44,838 nucleotides of DNA. Source: Candidatus Peregrinibacteria bacterium CG_4_9_14_0_2_um_filter_53_11. GTDB taxonomy: Bacteria; Patescibacteriota; Gracilibacteria; UBA1369; UM-FILTER-53-11. How positions within the stretch are numbered: the stretch's first letter is position 1; each line of letters opens with the position of its first letter. The stretch lies in assembly GCA_002788775.1 (NCBI GenBank), contig PFRX01000030.1, forward strand, positions 1-44,838. Direction: 5' to 3'. Shown here piece by piece: positions 19,402 to 26,168 of this stretch. The translations under genes were made by a program, and so were the position numbers. The notes beneath the pieces are model-generated. The model did no database searches and was not told where the DNA came from. It saw only the letters and a program-made list of their open reading frames with translations.

Positions 19402-19640
19402 GAACCTGAGGGGGGAGCAATGGATGCTAACGTGGCTCCCGAGCACCATGAATCAGCGTCACAGGGAAATCGGCTTGAAGCATTCGTGGCTCAGTGCCGC
19501 AGCGCAGCGTGCACCGCCTATCGTACCATCTTCAGAGATCACTAGGCTCCCGCCGGTCTCTAATGAGAACCCTCCAGCTGCGGTGAAAAATCCTCACCCC
19601 TCACTCTATGAGCCTTTCGACAAGCTGGTGTTTTTGTGAT
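19402..19640 (+). ncRNA. Candidate structured RNA or leader, unassigned
   Basis: No convincing long gene occupies 19334-19644. The stretch is rich in pairing potential: GGGAGC (19412-19417) with GCTCCC about 18 nt later; GAGGGGGGAG (19408-19417) with CTCACCCCTC near 19600, 9 of 10 pairs, which would close a fold of about 200 nt; GGTGA with TCACC around 19583-19600; AGAGA with TCTCT around 19534-19562. It has none of the conserved sequences of RNase P RNA, tmRNA or SRP RNA that I can recognise. The overall shape (long irregular rod, about 200 nt) would also fit 6S RNA, but nothing specific supports that. Confidence 0.25.
19420..19545 (+). CDS. Possible 41-codon micro-ORF with strong Shine-Dalgarno-like sequence
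   Basis: ATG 19420 is preceded by GAGGGGGGAG (19408-19417), the only strong purine-rich ribosome-binding-like sequence I saw before a start codon in the window. The frame runs 41 codons to TAG 19545; the product starts MDANVAPEHHES and contains two cysteines. It may be fortuitous, because the same G-run is part of candidate RNA stems. Nothing similar is recognised. Listed as an alternative reading of the same DNA as the candidate RNA. Confidence 0.2.
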   Translation: MDANVAPEHHESASQGNRLEAFVAQCRSAACTAYRTIFRDH

Positions 19641-19644
19641 CCGA

Positions 19645-19842
19645 CTACTTCTTCAGCAAGAATGCAAAGAACGTTCCGGCGTGTTTTTCTTTGAGGGTTG
19701 CGAGTGGGTTCCGTAGGTTTTCGGCTTTTGTATTATAGCTCTTGAGCTCGTGGATGAAGTTGGTGTTGTCAGAGCAGCAGTAGACGCAGAGGTCCTTATT
19801 TGAGGATATTTTTTTGCCGCAGCTGAAGCAGTTGAAGAGCAT
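19645..19842 (-). CDS. Small zinc-ribbon protein (65 aa)
   Basis: Begins with C5-x2-C8 and C19-x2-C22-C23 within the first 25 residues, a four-cysteine zinc-ribbon arrangement, followed by about 40 residues of charged, helical sequence without a membrane segment. It starts 22 nt after the stop of the excisionase-like gene on the same strand, so the two probably share one transcript. Base composition is lower in GC than in surrounding genes. The function is unknown; small ribbons of this type bind nucleic acid or partner proteins. Confidence 0.6.
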   Translation of the reverse strand: MLFNCFSCGKKISSNKDLCVYCCSDNTNFIHELKSYNTKAENLRNPLATLKEKHAGTFFAFLLKK

Positions 19843-19864
19843 GGGTGTCGACTAGTTAGAGGGA

Positions 19865-20035
19865 TTAGATCTCGTTCTCATCAAGAAAGGCATCAATCGA
19901 GCTCTCTCGGATTCGGTAGACCCGGCCTATCTTACTGGCCTTCAGCCTGCCCTTGCGGATGAGTTTGAGAACTGTGAAGGGGTGAAGCTGAAGCTCCTCG
20001 GCCGCCTCATCTACAGTAAGGATGGGGTCTTTCAT
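19865..20035 (-). CDS. Excisionase-family helix-turn-helix protein (56 aa)
   Basis: A short gene whose product reads MKDPILTVDEAAEELQLHPF, continues with TVLKLIRKGRLKASKIG and then a basic RVYRIRESSIDAFLDE segment. This is the typical form of the HTH_17/excisionase (MerR-like) DNA-binding family: a helix-turn-helix followed by a short beta wing and a final helix. Such proteins bind operators or recombination sites. A TAGAAT -10 box lies exactly 7 nt before the ATG, and a 28-bp palindrome covers that box, suggesting autoregulation. No integrase is present in the window, so a role in excision is not supported. It lies in a low-GC island and is probably co-transcribed with the zinc-ribbon gene. 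Confidence 0.8.
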   Translation of the reverse strand: MKDPILTVDEAAEELQLHPFTVLKLIRKGRLKASKIGRVYRIRESSIDAFLDENEI

Positions 20036-20039
20036 TGCG

Positions 20040-20072
20040 AGTATTCTACTAAACTTTAGTGAATACTAGCAA
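20040..20072 (-). promoter_or_regulatory. Promoter overlapped by palindromic operator of the HTH gene
   Basis: On the minus strand TTGCTA (20072-20067), 18 nt, TAGAAT (20048-20043), then 7 nt to the ATG at 20035, which predicts a leaderless mRNA. The palindrome at 20040-20067 pairs AGTATTC with GAATACT and ACTAAA with TTTAGT around a single C, with one bulged T. It covers the -10 and spacer and touches the -35, a placement expected for repression. Confidence 0.55.
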
Positions 20073-20411
20073 GTTTCGAGTACATTTTCAATGTTTAAGA
20101 CATTCAGAGGCTTACTGGAGCTAACTTATCAAAATGCAGATTATTTAACAACGTTTTTGCAGAGTTAAAGCTGCTTACTAATATCAACTAATGTTTTAGC
20201 GATTTTAAGGATATATAACAATGATCTATACTACTATATCTATTTTAAACACTATTTAAGTACACTCTATTAAACTTTATTAAACTTTTCTGGTAGCGAA
20301 ACTCCCCTCGAACTAGCCTCAAGAGGCAGCTGAAACAACCCCGGCATGAACGTAAAGCTGTACTCTTAGCACAGCGAGCCGGTCTTGACGGTGTGTGTGT
20401 GGCTGAGTTCT
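20073..20411. other. AT-rich intergenic stretch
   Basis: I see no gene here. 20073-20300 is strongly AT-rich, with repeated TTAAACTTT words (near 20270-20290) resembling the core of the operator at 20040. 20300-20411 returns to normal composition and holds one hairpin, GCCTC-AA-GAGGC, near 20320. No tRNA, phage attachment site or origin signature is recognisable. The low GC together with the excisionase-like gene suggests a mobile-element remnant. Confidence 0.4.
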
Positions 20412-21608
20412 TTAGGCTTGACCGTCGCTGTCGCTGCTATCCCTAAGGTCGGTCTCACTCAGCTTCATTTCCGGTTCGGTGGGGGATTGAGCTATCGGGG
20501 CGGCCGGAGTTTGTTCTTGCGCAGCTTGTGGCGCTCCGGCGATCGGGGCTTCTACGAGTACCTGAGCCTCGGCAGGTTGGAGAGCGAGCTCTGGGCTAAC
20601 CGGTACCGGTTGGAGCGTCAGCTGAGGTGCGGGGGCCATCATGGCCGGAGCTGAAGCTGCAATCGCCTCTGAGGCCTGCATATCTTCAATGCGACGTTGC
20701 TGAATTTTTGCCGCCTCACTCCACTCTTGTTTGGTATCCTGGCTCGTCTCAAGGTGGATGACATTGTAGGGAATGACGATTCCGGCCGCGTTAAAGGCCT
20801 CGAGCATCTGCTGTGTAATCTCGCTGCGCACCTTGAACCAGCCGTTGCGCGAGCCCACCCAGAAGCGTGCGGCCATCTCGATACAGCTGTCTCCATAGCC
20901 GACGGTAATGATAGAAGGAGTGGGCTTTTTGAGAATTTTGGGGTGTTGCCTGAGGACGTCGAGTGCGATCTTGGTCGCATAGGTAATGTCCGTGTCGTAT
21001 GAAACATACAGAGGAACGGTGATCCTACGTGTCGGATTTGTTGTAAGGCTCGTAACCTGATTGCGGAAGATAACCGCATTAGGGACGATCACTTTTGTTC
21101 CATCAATCGCCTTAAGAATGGTGGCGCGCGTCTGAATCTCAACAACCTTGCCGAGTGTTCCATTAACTCGGATAAAGTCACCAATCGCAAACTGGCGGCT
21201 CACGAGAATCATCACTCCGGCAAGGAAGTTCATGATGAGATCCTGCAGAGCAAAACCTACGCCAAAGGCTACGGCGGCGAGTATGGTAGTGAGGTCGATC
21301 CCGGCGATCTTGAGGGCGACGGTAATACCCACAACCATTACACCAAAATAGGTGACACGTCCTGCGAGAATTAGAATTTCTTGATGCTCTTCGTCTACCT
21401 TATCCGAGATACGCGCCTCAACTGCGGCTTTCGCCATCTTTGCGAGCCCGATGGTCAGAATGAAGGCAATAAAACCGGCTATCCAGCCCGGAACTTGGCC
21501 GATGACAAAGTCGATAAACGAGGCAACCTTATCGGTTAAGCCCTGTTTTACATCCTCTCCGGCACTCGTTGTGAGGGTACTCGCTGCGAGATATAATCGA
21601 TTGAACAT
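20412..21608 (-). CDS. mscS: MscS-family mechanosensitive channel
   Basis: A small-conductance mechanosensitive channel of 398 residues. Three membrane segments lie at about 33-60, 78-105 and 106-135. The last is the pore helix, with the family motif GVGFALQDLIMNFLAGVMIL running into the beta domain (FAIGDFIRVNGTLGKVVEI), and then the alpha/beta C-terminal domain to about 300. The channel opens under membrane tension and releases osmolytes on osmotic downshift. Unusual is a tail of roughly 100 residues (300-398) rich in Ala, Pro and Gln and ending acidic, absent from E. coli MscS. A TATAAT box ends 8 nt before the ATG, implying a leaderless mRNA. Confidence 0.92.
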   Translation of the reverse strand: MFNRLYLAASTLTTSAGEDVKQGLTDKVASFIDFVIGQVPGWIAGFIAFILTIGLAKMAKAAVEARISDKVDEEHQEILILAGRVTYFGVMVVGITVALKIAGIDLTTILAAVAFGVGFALQDLIMNFLAGVMILVSRQFAIGDFIRVNGTLGKVVEIQTRATILKAIDGTKVIVPNAVIFRNQVTSLTTNPTRRITVPLYVSYDTDITYATKIALDVLRQHPKILKKPTPSIITVGYGDSCIEMAARFWVGSRNGWFKVRSEITQQMLEAFNAAGIVIPYNVIHLETSQDTKQEWSEAAKIQQRRIEDMQASEAIAASAPAMMAPAPQLTLQPVPVSPELALQPAEAQVLVEAPIAGAPQAAQEQTPAAPIAQSPTEPEMKLSETDLRDSSDSDGQA

Positions 21609-21616
21609 ATCCGGTC

Positions 21617-21645
21617 ATTATAGCAAAAAATGCCCTTTTTGGGAA
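21617..21645 (-). promoter_or_regulatory. Promoter of the mscS gene, leaderless type
   Basis: Minus strand TTCCCA (21645-21640), 17 nt, TATAAT (21622-21617), then only 8 nt to the ATG at 21608. Transcription is expected to begin at or next to the start codon. Confidence 0.65.
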
Positions 21646-21754
21646 GGGTGGTCTACTGAAGTTATTCAGTGCGAATGTAGTTTTTGGTAGTGAGCCGCTT
21701 TCGTGAAGACTGCCAGTGGAGTATAGTGAGGACAGTTTTTTAACCCTGAATACT

Positions 21755-22555
21755 ATGGATATTTCTGCTTTTGGTCCACTGATAGCCTTCATCGTCGTTG
21801 TTATCGTTATAAGTATTCGTCAGATCAACGAATATGAGCGCGGAGTCCGTTTCACACTTGGCCGTTTTACCGGAATTATGCAGCCGGGCTGGCGTCTGGT
21901 CTTGCCGATCTTCCAGTCTATGAAGAAGGTCGATGTCCGTGTTAAGGCACTGGATGTTCCCGACCAGGAGTCTCTCACTAAGGACAATATACCCATTCGT
22001 ATTAACGCGGTTATTTACTTTAAGGTAGCTGATGCCTCAAAGGCCGTCTTGGCGGTTGAAAACTTCCTCTATGCCACCAGCCAGCTCGCACAGACGACGA
22101 TGCGTAATGCCGTTGGTGAGGTAACGCTCGACCATCTGCTGTCCACCAAAGATGAGGTCTCCAAGCGGATCCAGGAAATTGTTGATAAAGTTACCGATGA
22201 GTGGGGAATTGATGTTCAGAATGTCGAGCTTAAAGATATTATTCTTCCCGAGTCGCTCAAGCGTGTCATCGCTCGTGAGGCCGAGGCCGAACGTGAGAAG
22301 CGGGCCGTTATTATCGCCTCTCAAGGTGAGGTTGAGTCGGCTGAGAATATGATGCAGGCCGCAACAATGCTCGCGAAGGCTCCCGGTGCTCTTCACCTCC
22401 GTACGCTCGCCTCCATTAACGACATTTCGGCGAGCCCCTCCAATACGACGATCTGGATGGTGCCTATCGAGGTCCTGCATGCCGTAGAAAAATTGAGCGA
22501 GTATGCCGATTTTAAGACGGGTAAGGTCAAGACCCCCGGATCGAATACTATGTAA
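21755..22555 (+). CDS. SPFH/Band 7 (stomatin-like, slipin) membrane protein
   Basis: A 266-residue protein with one N-terminal membrane segment (about 5-24) followed by a Band 7 domain: NEYERGVRFTLGRF, the proline-rich PGWRLVLPIFQ, then DVPDQESLTKDNIPI and the VYFKVADASKAVLAVENF-type region. A helical, Glu/Ala-rich stretch (AREAEAEREKRAVIIASQGE) is typical of slipins. Such proteins oligomerise on the membrane, organise microdomains and often control proteases; no NfeD-like or HflC partner is adjacent. I chose ATG 21755 because GTG 21716 adds 13 residues before a normal start; TATAGT at 21722-21727 would be a suitable -10. aroE follows after 9 nt. Confidence 0.9.
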   Translation: MDISAFGPLIAFIVVVIVISIRQINEYERGVRFTLGRFTGIMQPGWRLVLPIFQSMKKVDVRVKALDVPDQESLTKDNIPIRINAVIYFKVADASKAVLAVENFLYATSQLAQTTMRNAVGEVTLDHLLSTKDEVSKRIQEIVDKVTDEWGIDVQNVELKDIILPESLKRVIAREAEAEREKRAVIIASQGEVESAENMMQAATMLAKAPGALHLRTLASINDISASPSNTTIWMVPIEVLHAVEKLSEYADFKTGKVKTPGSNTM

Positions 22556-22564
22556 TCGAATCGG

Positions 22565-23434
22565 ATGGATCGTTACTGTGTGATCGGCTATCCCGTAGAG
22601 CACTCGCGCTCACCCGAGCTCCACAACGCGGCCTTCAAAGCTGCCGGACTGGCGGCTCAGTATGAGGCCGTCTCTGTACCTCCCGAGAAGCTGGGCGCGT
22701 TTATGGCCGGTTTCAAGAGTAGTTACTCCGGCGCCAACGTCACCATTCCCCACAAAGAAAAAATAATCCCGTTTCTAGATGCACTCAGCGAGACGGCTCA
22801 AAGGATCGGGGCGGTGAATACTATTGTGAATGAGAGTGGATCCTTAATAGGCTATAACACGGACTGTAGTGGTGCGTTGGGAGCCTTGGCGGAGGCGATG
22901 GGGCGAGCGAGCGATGACCCCGCCGCTGTTTTTGGCGGGAGGCGGGCACTGGTCTTGGGAGCCGGCGGCGCCGCGCGCGCTCTCATCTATGGTTTGACGA
23001 GAGCCGGAGCCGAGGTCACTGTACTCAACAGAACTCCCGAGCGCGCCCGGCGCCTGGCCGAGGAGTTCGGTTGCTCTTGGGGAGCTCTCGATACGGTTCC
23101 GCCAATCTCTGATCGTGCCGAAAAGGCCGGGCTCATTATTAATACTACAAGTGTCGGTATGGATGGAGAGACCACGCCGGCCCCATGGCTCGGGGAGTAT
23201 CTCGCCGCATCAGCTCACACGCATGGAAAAGCCGGGGCTCCCTTGCCGGTCTATGTCATGGACAGTATATACACGCCGGAGCTCACGCCCTTTTTGCGAC
23301 AGGCCCAGCAGGCCGGTGCGGAGGTGGTTTTCGGGCGGCGAATGTTCCTCAAGCAGGCCGCTGATGCTTTTGAGCTTTGGACGGGCAGGCCCATGCCCGA
23401 AATCGAGCTGAACGAGCCTCCGGCCCACCTGTAA
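22565..23434 (+). CDS. aroE: Shikimate dehydrogenase
   Basis: Reduces 3-dehydroshikimate to shikimate with NADPH in aromatic amino acid synthesis. The 289-residue length is normal. Substrate-site motifs are present: HSRSPELHN (13-21), NVTIPHKEK with catalytic K64, GAVNTIV (82-88) and NTDCSGA with D100. The nucleotide fold has GAGGAAR (132-138) and NRTPERAR, the usual pattern for NADP. The conserved TTSVGM and MDSIYTPELTP segments follow, and the C-terminal GRRMFLKQAADAFELWTG is complete. It starts 9 nt after the SPFH gene and is probably co-transcribed with it. No other shikimate-pathway gene is in the window. Confidence 0.95.
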   Translation: MDRYCVIGYPVEHSRSPELHNAAFKAAGLAAQYEAVSVPPEKLGAFMAGFKSSYSGANVTIPHKEKIIPFLDALSETAQRIGAVNTIVNESGSLIGYNTDCSGALGALAEAMGRASDDPAAVFGGRRALVLGAGGAARALIYGLTRAGAEVTVLNRTPERARRLAEEFGCSWGALDTVPPISDRAEKAGLIINTTSVGMDGETTPAPWLGEYLAASAHTHGKAGAPLPVYVMDSIYTPELTPFLRQAQQAGAEVVFGRRMFLKQAADAFELWTGRPMPEIELNEPPAHL

Positions 23435-23500
23435 ATAACCACTTAAGCCACAACGAAAAACCGGTGCGCTGCACCTCAACCAATACTTTGGCCGATTTTT

Positions 23501-24286
23501 TTACTTATTCAAAAAGTCTGCACCGGCAAGGTCTTCTTTTACCTCTTCTTCAACTTCCGCTTCGCCGTAGTCGATACCATACGTAGTGCGGCTCATGAGG
23601 AAGTCGATGCCGTAAAGGCTCCAGAGCCAGCGGTAAAACATCTCCGTGATCGTCGTCATAAATCCGAGCGAGATCCAGATAATCGGAAGTGCTGCAAAGA
23701 GAATGATAGTGGGGTTGCGCCCCGTGAATTCGAAGACTGAGAGGATTGTTCCGGTTGAGAAGGTGAATGAGAAAATCACGCCGTAAACACCTATAAGTGC
23801 ATACTGTAGGTTTCCCACAATCTCAAGCACCATCATACTCGCAAGTCCGGCCAGAAGAACGTGAAAGCCGGCCAGGAAGCTGATCATCTGAAGCAAGTTA
23901 CGTGCATCAAGAACGATGTAGATTGGCGCAAGAAGAACAAAAATCGCAAGATTAATGAAGAAGATCTGATAGAGGGCGGTGGTTCGGCGGCTGTACTTCT
24001 CACTCTCAACATAGGTGAAGAGTAGGGAGCCAACGACATTTGCCGCCAGTGAGGTTAGGAAGATCATCGCCATAAAGACGAAGATAAAGAGGGGACTCTT
24101 AGTCATGGGATCGCCCCCGTTTGCAATAAGGTCGGGGCTCCAAGCGGACTGGAGAATTGTTGAGGCACCAAGGAATATTCCCAACAAGACGGCCATCCCG
24201 ACTAGGCCACCGCCGATACCGGACATGGTTTTAAGGACGAGCGTAAGGAATGTTGGTGAGGGTGGTCCCGCCTGTGTCTCATTCAT
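23501..24286 (-). CDS. Polytopic membrane protein of unknown function (261 aa)
   Basis: About six hydrophobic segments are visible (near residues 25-50, 68-95, 108-128, 133-155, 160-182 and 190-215), with a charged C-terminal tail rich in Glu (EAEVEEEVKED). I recognise no family or catalytic motif. The gene faces aroE convergently. Its -10 box TATAAT lies exactly 7 nt before the ATG, so the mRNA is probably leaderless. Function is unknown. Confidence 0.8.
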   Translation of the reverse strand: MNETQAGPPSPTFLTLVLKTMSGIGGGLVGMAVLLGIFLGASTILQSAWSPDLIANGGDPMTKSPLFIFVFMAMIFLTSLAANVVGSLLFTYVESEKYSRRTTALYQIFFINLAIFVLLAPIYIVLDARNLLQMISFLAGFHVLLAGLASMMVLEIVGNLQYALIGVYGVIFSFTFSTGTILSVFEFTGRNPTIILFAALPIIWISLGFMTTITEMFYRWLWSLYGIDFLMSRTTYGIDYGEAEVEEEVKEDLAGADFLNK

Positions 24287-24293
24287 CCCTATT

Positions 24294-24322
24294 ATTATAC
24301 CAGGTAATTGGCCTAATGACCA
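24294..24322 (-). promoter_or_regulatory. Promoter of the membrane-protein gene, leaderless type
   Basis: Minus strand TGGTCA (24322-24317), 17 nt, perfect TATAAT (24299-24294), then 7 nt to the ATG at 24286. Spacing puts the transcription start at the start codon. Confidence 0.65.
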
Positions 24323-24356
24323 GCCTTGTCTGGGGATCCCCGCGGTAGGGCGACCT

Positions 24357-24848
24357 TCATTCGGCCTTTGTGACCTTCCTCGACAAGAAGAGGAGCATGG
24401 CTACTCCAATTGTCAGGTAGCTGTCTGCCAGATTGAAGGTGGGCCAGAACGAGAAGTCTATGAAGTCGGTGACGCTCGCGTTGATTATTCGGTCAACCCA
24501 GTTTCCTATTCCGCCGGCAGCAATGAGTAGAGTAGCAATCTGTACGGGAGTCTTTCTGAAGCCGAGCGTCTGAACAATCATCCATATAACCAGTCCCAAA
24601 ATGAGCGGTGTGGCCGCGGTAATAAGGTAGCCGGGCACGGGGAGACTGAAAGCGATGTTGGGATTCTGAATCAGCTTGAGTGCGAGCGTGCCGGGAATGA
24701 TCACTAGTTCTTCCTTCAGCTGAGTATGGGCGAAGAACTTAGTTAGAAGGTCGGCTCCAAGCAGCAGATCGTAGACGAAAATAAGCATCGTGAGGTGCCG
24801 TGGCTGGAGCCAGTTTGGTTTTTTTGTGGGCTGAGTGGAATTTTTCAT
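24357..24848 (-). CDS. lspA: Lipoprotein signal peptidase (signal peptidase II)
   Basis: An inner-membrane aspartic peptidase that removes signal peptides from prolipoproteins. At 163 residues with four membrane segments the size is normal. Motifs: NPNIAFSLP (62-70), GGIGNWVDRI with catalytic D119, and FNLADSYLTIG with catalytic D142. The canonical NxGxAFG is altered (NPNIAFS), a mild divergence. A likely client lies in this window: the ZnuA-like protein at 44200 has a lipobox. The gene is divergent from ftsW with a short shared control region at 24849-24914. Confidence 0.93.
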   Translation of the reverse strand: MKNSTQPTKKPNWLQPRHLTMLIFVYDLLLGADLLTKFFAHTQLKEELVIIPGTLALKLIQNPNIAFSLPVPGYLITAATPLILGLVIWMIVQTLGFRKTPVQIATLLIAAGGIGNWVDRIINASVTDFIDFSFWPTFNLADSYLTIGVAMLLFLSRKVTKAE

Positions 24849-24914
24849 GGAGCCAGTGTATCACACCTATTTTTCTGTATCGTAGGGGTTCTTTGTTGTA
24901 TGCTGGGTGCTGTT

Positions 24915-26168
24915 ATGACAAGAGGAAATCGTCTTGGGCGGGTTGATATGGTTTTGCTGCTCTGTGTTGTGCTGCTGCTGATTTTTAGCATCGTGATGAT
25001 TACCAGTATCGGTGTTCCCAAAAGCATCTCTCTTACCAAACCGGCGGGCAGTCTCTTCCCGAGTTGTGGAGAAGAGGGAGTGGACTGTTTCTTTCTGCTG
25101 CGCCGCCATGTCGTTCGTATCGGCTTTGGCCTGGTTGCCTTCTTTATAGGGTACAAGATCCCGTTGAGATTTTGGAGGAAGGTGGCGATCCCCCTGTTCG
25201 CCCTGATCATTATTTCCCTTGTCGCGGTTCTCGTCCTCGGCTCAACCTCCAACACCTTTGCACGGGCCTGGCTGGTCTTGGCAAATACCTCTATTCAGCC
25301 CGCCGAGTTTGCAAAGCTGGGGCTGATTTTTTATCTGGCAACTTGGATGGAGCGGCGCGGCCGCGAGCTGGGGGACTTCCGCAATGGCTTTCTCTCCTTC
25401 TGTTTTGTCACCTCCCTCGTCGTCTTTCCCGTGCTGCTTCAGCCGGACTTTGGCTCGACGCTTGTCTTTGCCGCAATCGCAACCGCAATATATTTTGCCG
25501 CCGGTGCCCGCATCCGGCACATAGGTCTTGGCCTCTTGGTCGTCTTCATCTTTACACTTCTCGTTGTCCCCTCGATTCCTTACCTCAAGTATCGCTTCAC
25601 AGCCTTCCTTAATCCTTCTCAGGAAAACTGCCAACCCGCGGCCACCGAGGGAGAGGCGCTGCGGAACTACTGCTGGCAAACCGAGCAGGCTCAGATCGCC
25701 ATTGGAAGTGGGGGAGCTTTTGGCAAAGGGCTGACGCAAGGTATTCAAAAATCATACTGGCTCCCACAGGCTACCGACGACTTTATCTTCGCCGCTTCAG
25801 CCGAGGAGCTCGGCTTCTTTAGGATCGTTTTCGTCGTTGTCGCCTATATGATTATAGCCTATCGTGGATTTTATATAGCGCAACAGGCGACCGACCGGTT
25901 TGCCGAACTTGTCGCGGTCGGAATCACCTCGTGGATCGTCGTGCAGGCCTTTATCAATATCGGCGTGAATATAGGCATTATGCCCGTTACCGGAATCACG
26001 CTTCCCTTCATCAGTTACGGAGGTACCTCGATGGTGTCCACTTTGGGCGCCGTAGGTATCCTCCTCCAAATATCCCATATGTCTAGCTCACCCTATGCGA
26101 CTGGTCTTCACGGGCGGCGGAACAGGAGGACACGTCCTCCCCAACGTCGCCATTATACAACAACTTAA
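24915..26168 (+). CDS. ftsW: FtsW-type peptidoglycan glycosyltransferase (SEDS family)
   Basis: A SEDS-family polymerase that assembles lipid II into glycan strands, here probably at the septum given the adjacent murG. From ATG 24915 it has 417 residues (ATG 24900 is possible; the farther upstream frame would overlap lspA). About ten membrane segments are visible. Family motifs: RAWLVLANTSIQPAEFAKLG near 135-155, LQPDFGSTLVF, and NIGIMPVTGITLPFISYGG near 365. RodA and FtsW share these; MurG next door favours FtsW. The last 74 nt overlap murG in another frame and encode a strongly basic tail (GRRNRRTRPPQRRH), expected to be cytoplasmic. Confidence 0.9.
   Translation: MTRGNRLGRVDMVLLLCVVLLLIFSIVMITSIGVPKSISLTKPAGSLFPSCGEEGVDCFFLLRRHVVRIGFGLVAFFIGYKIPLRFWRKVAIPLFALIIISLVAVLVLGSTSNTFARAWLVLANTSIQPAEFAKLGLIFYLATWMERRGRELGDFRNGFLSFCFVTSLVVFPVLLQPDFGSTLVFAAIATAIYFAAGARIRHIGLGLLVVFIFTLLVVPSIPYLKYRFTAFLNPSQENCQPAATEGEALRNYCWQTEQAQIAIGSGGAFGKGLTQGIQKSYWLPQATDDFIFAASAEELGFFRIVFVVVAYMIIAYRGFYIAQQATDRFAELVAVGITSWIVVQAFINIGVNIGIMPVTGITLPFISYGGTSMVSTLGAVGILLQISHMSSSPYATGLHGRRNRRTRPPQRRHYTTT

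Noticed and set aside
19346-19639. A 97-codon plus-strand frame
   Set aside because: Amino acid composition is not protein-like, there is no start context, and it overlaps the candidate RNA; the 41-codon frame has a better start signal but is itself uncertain.
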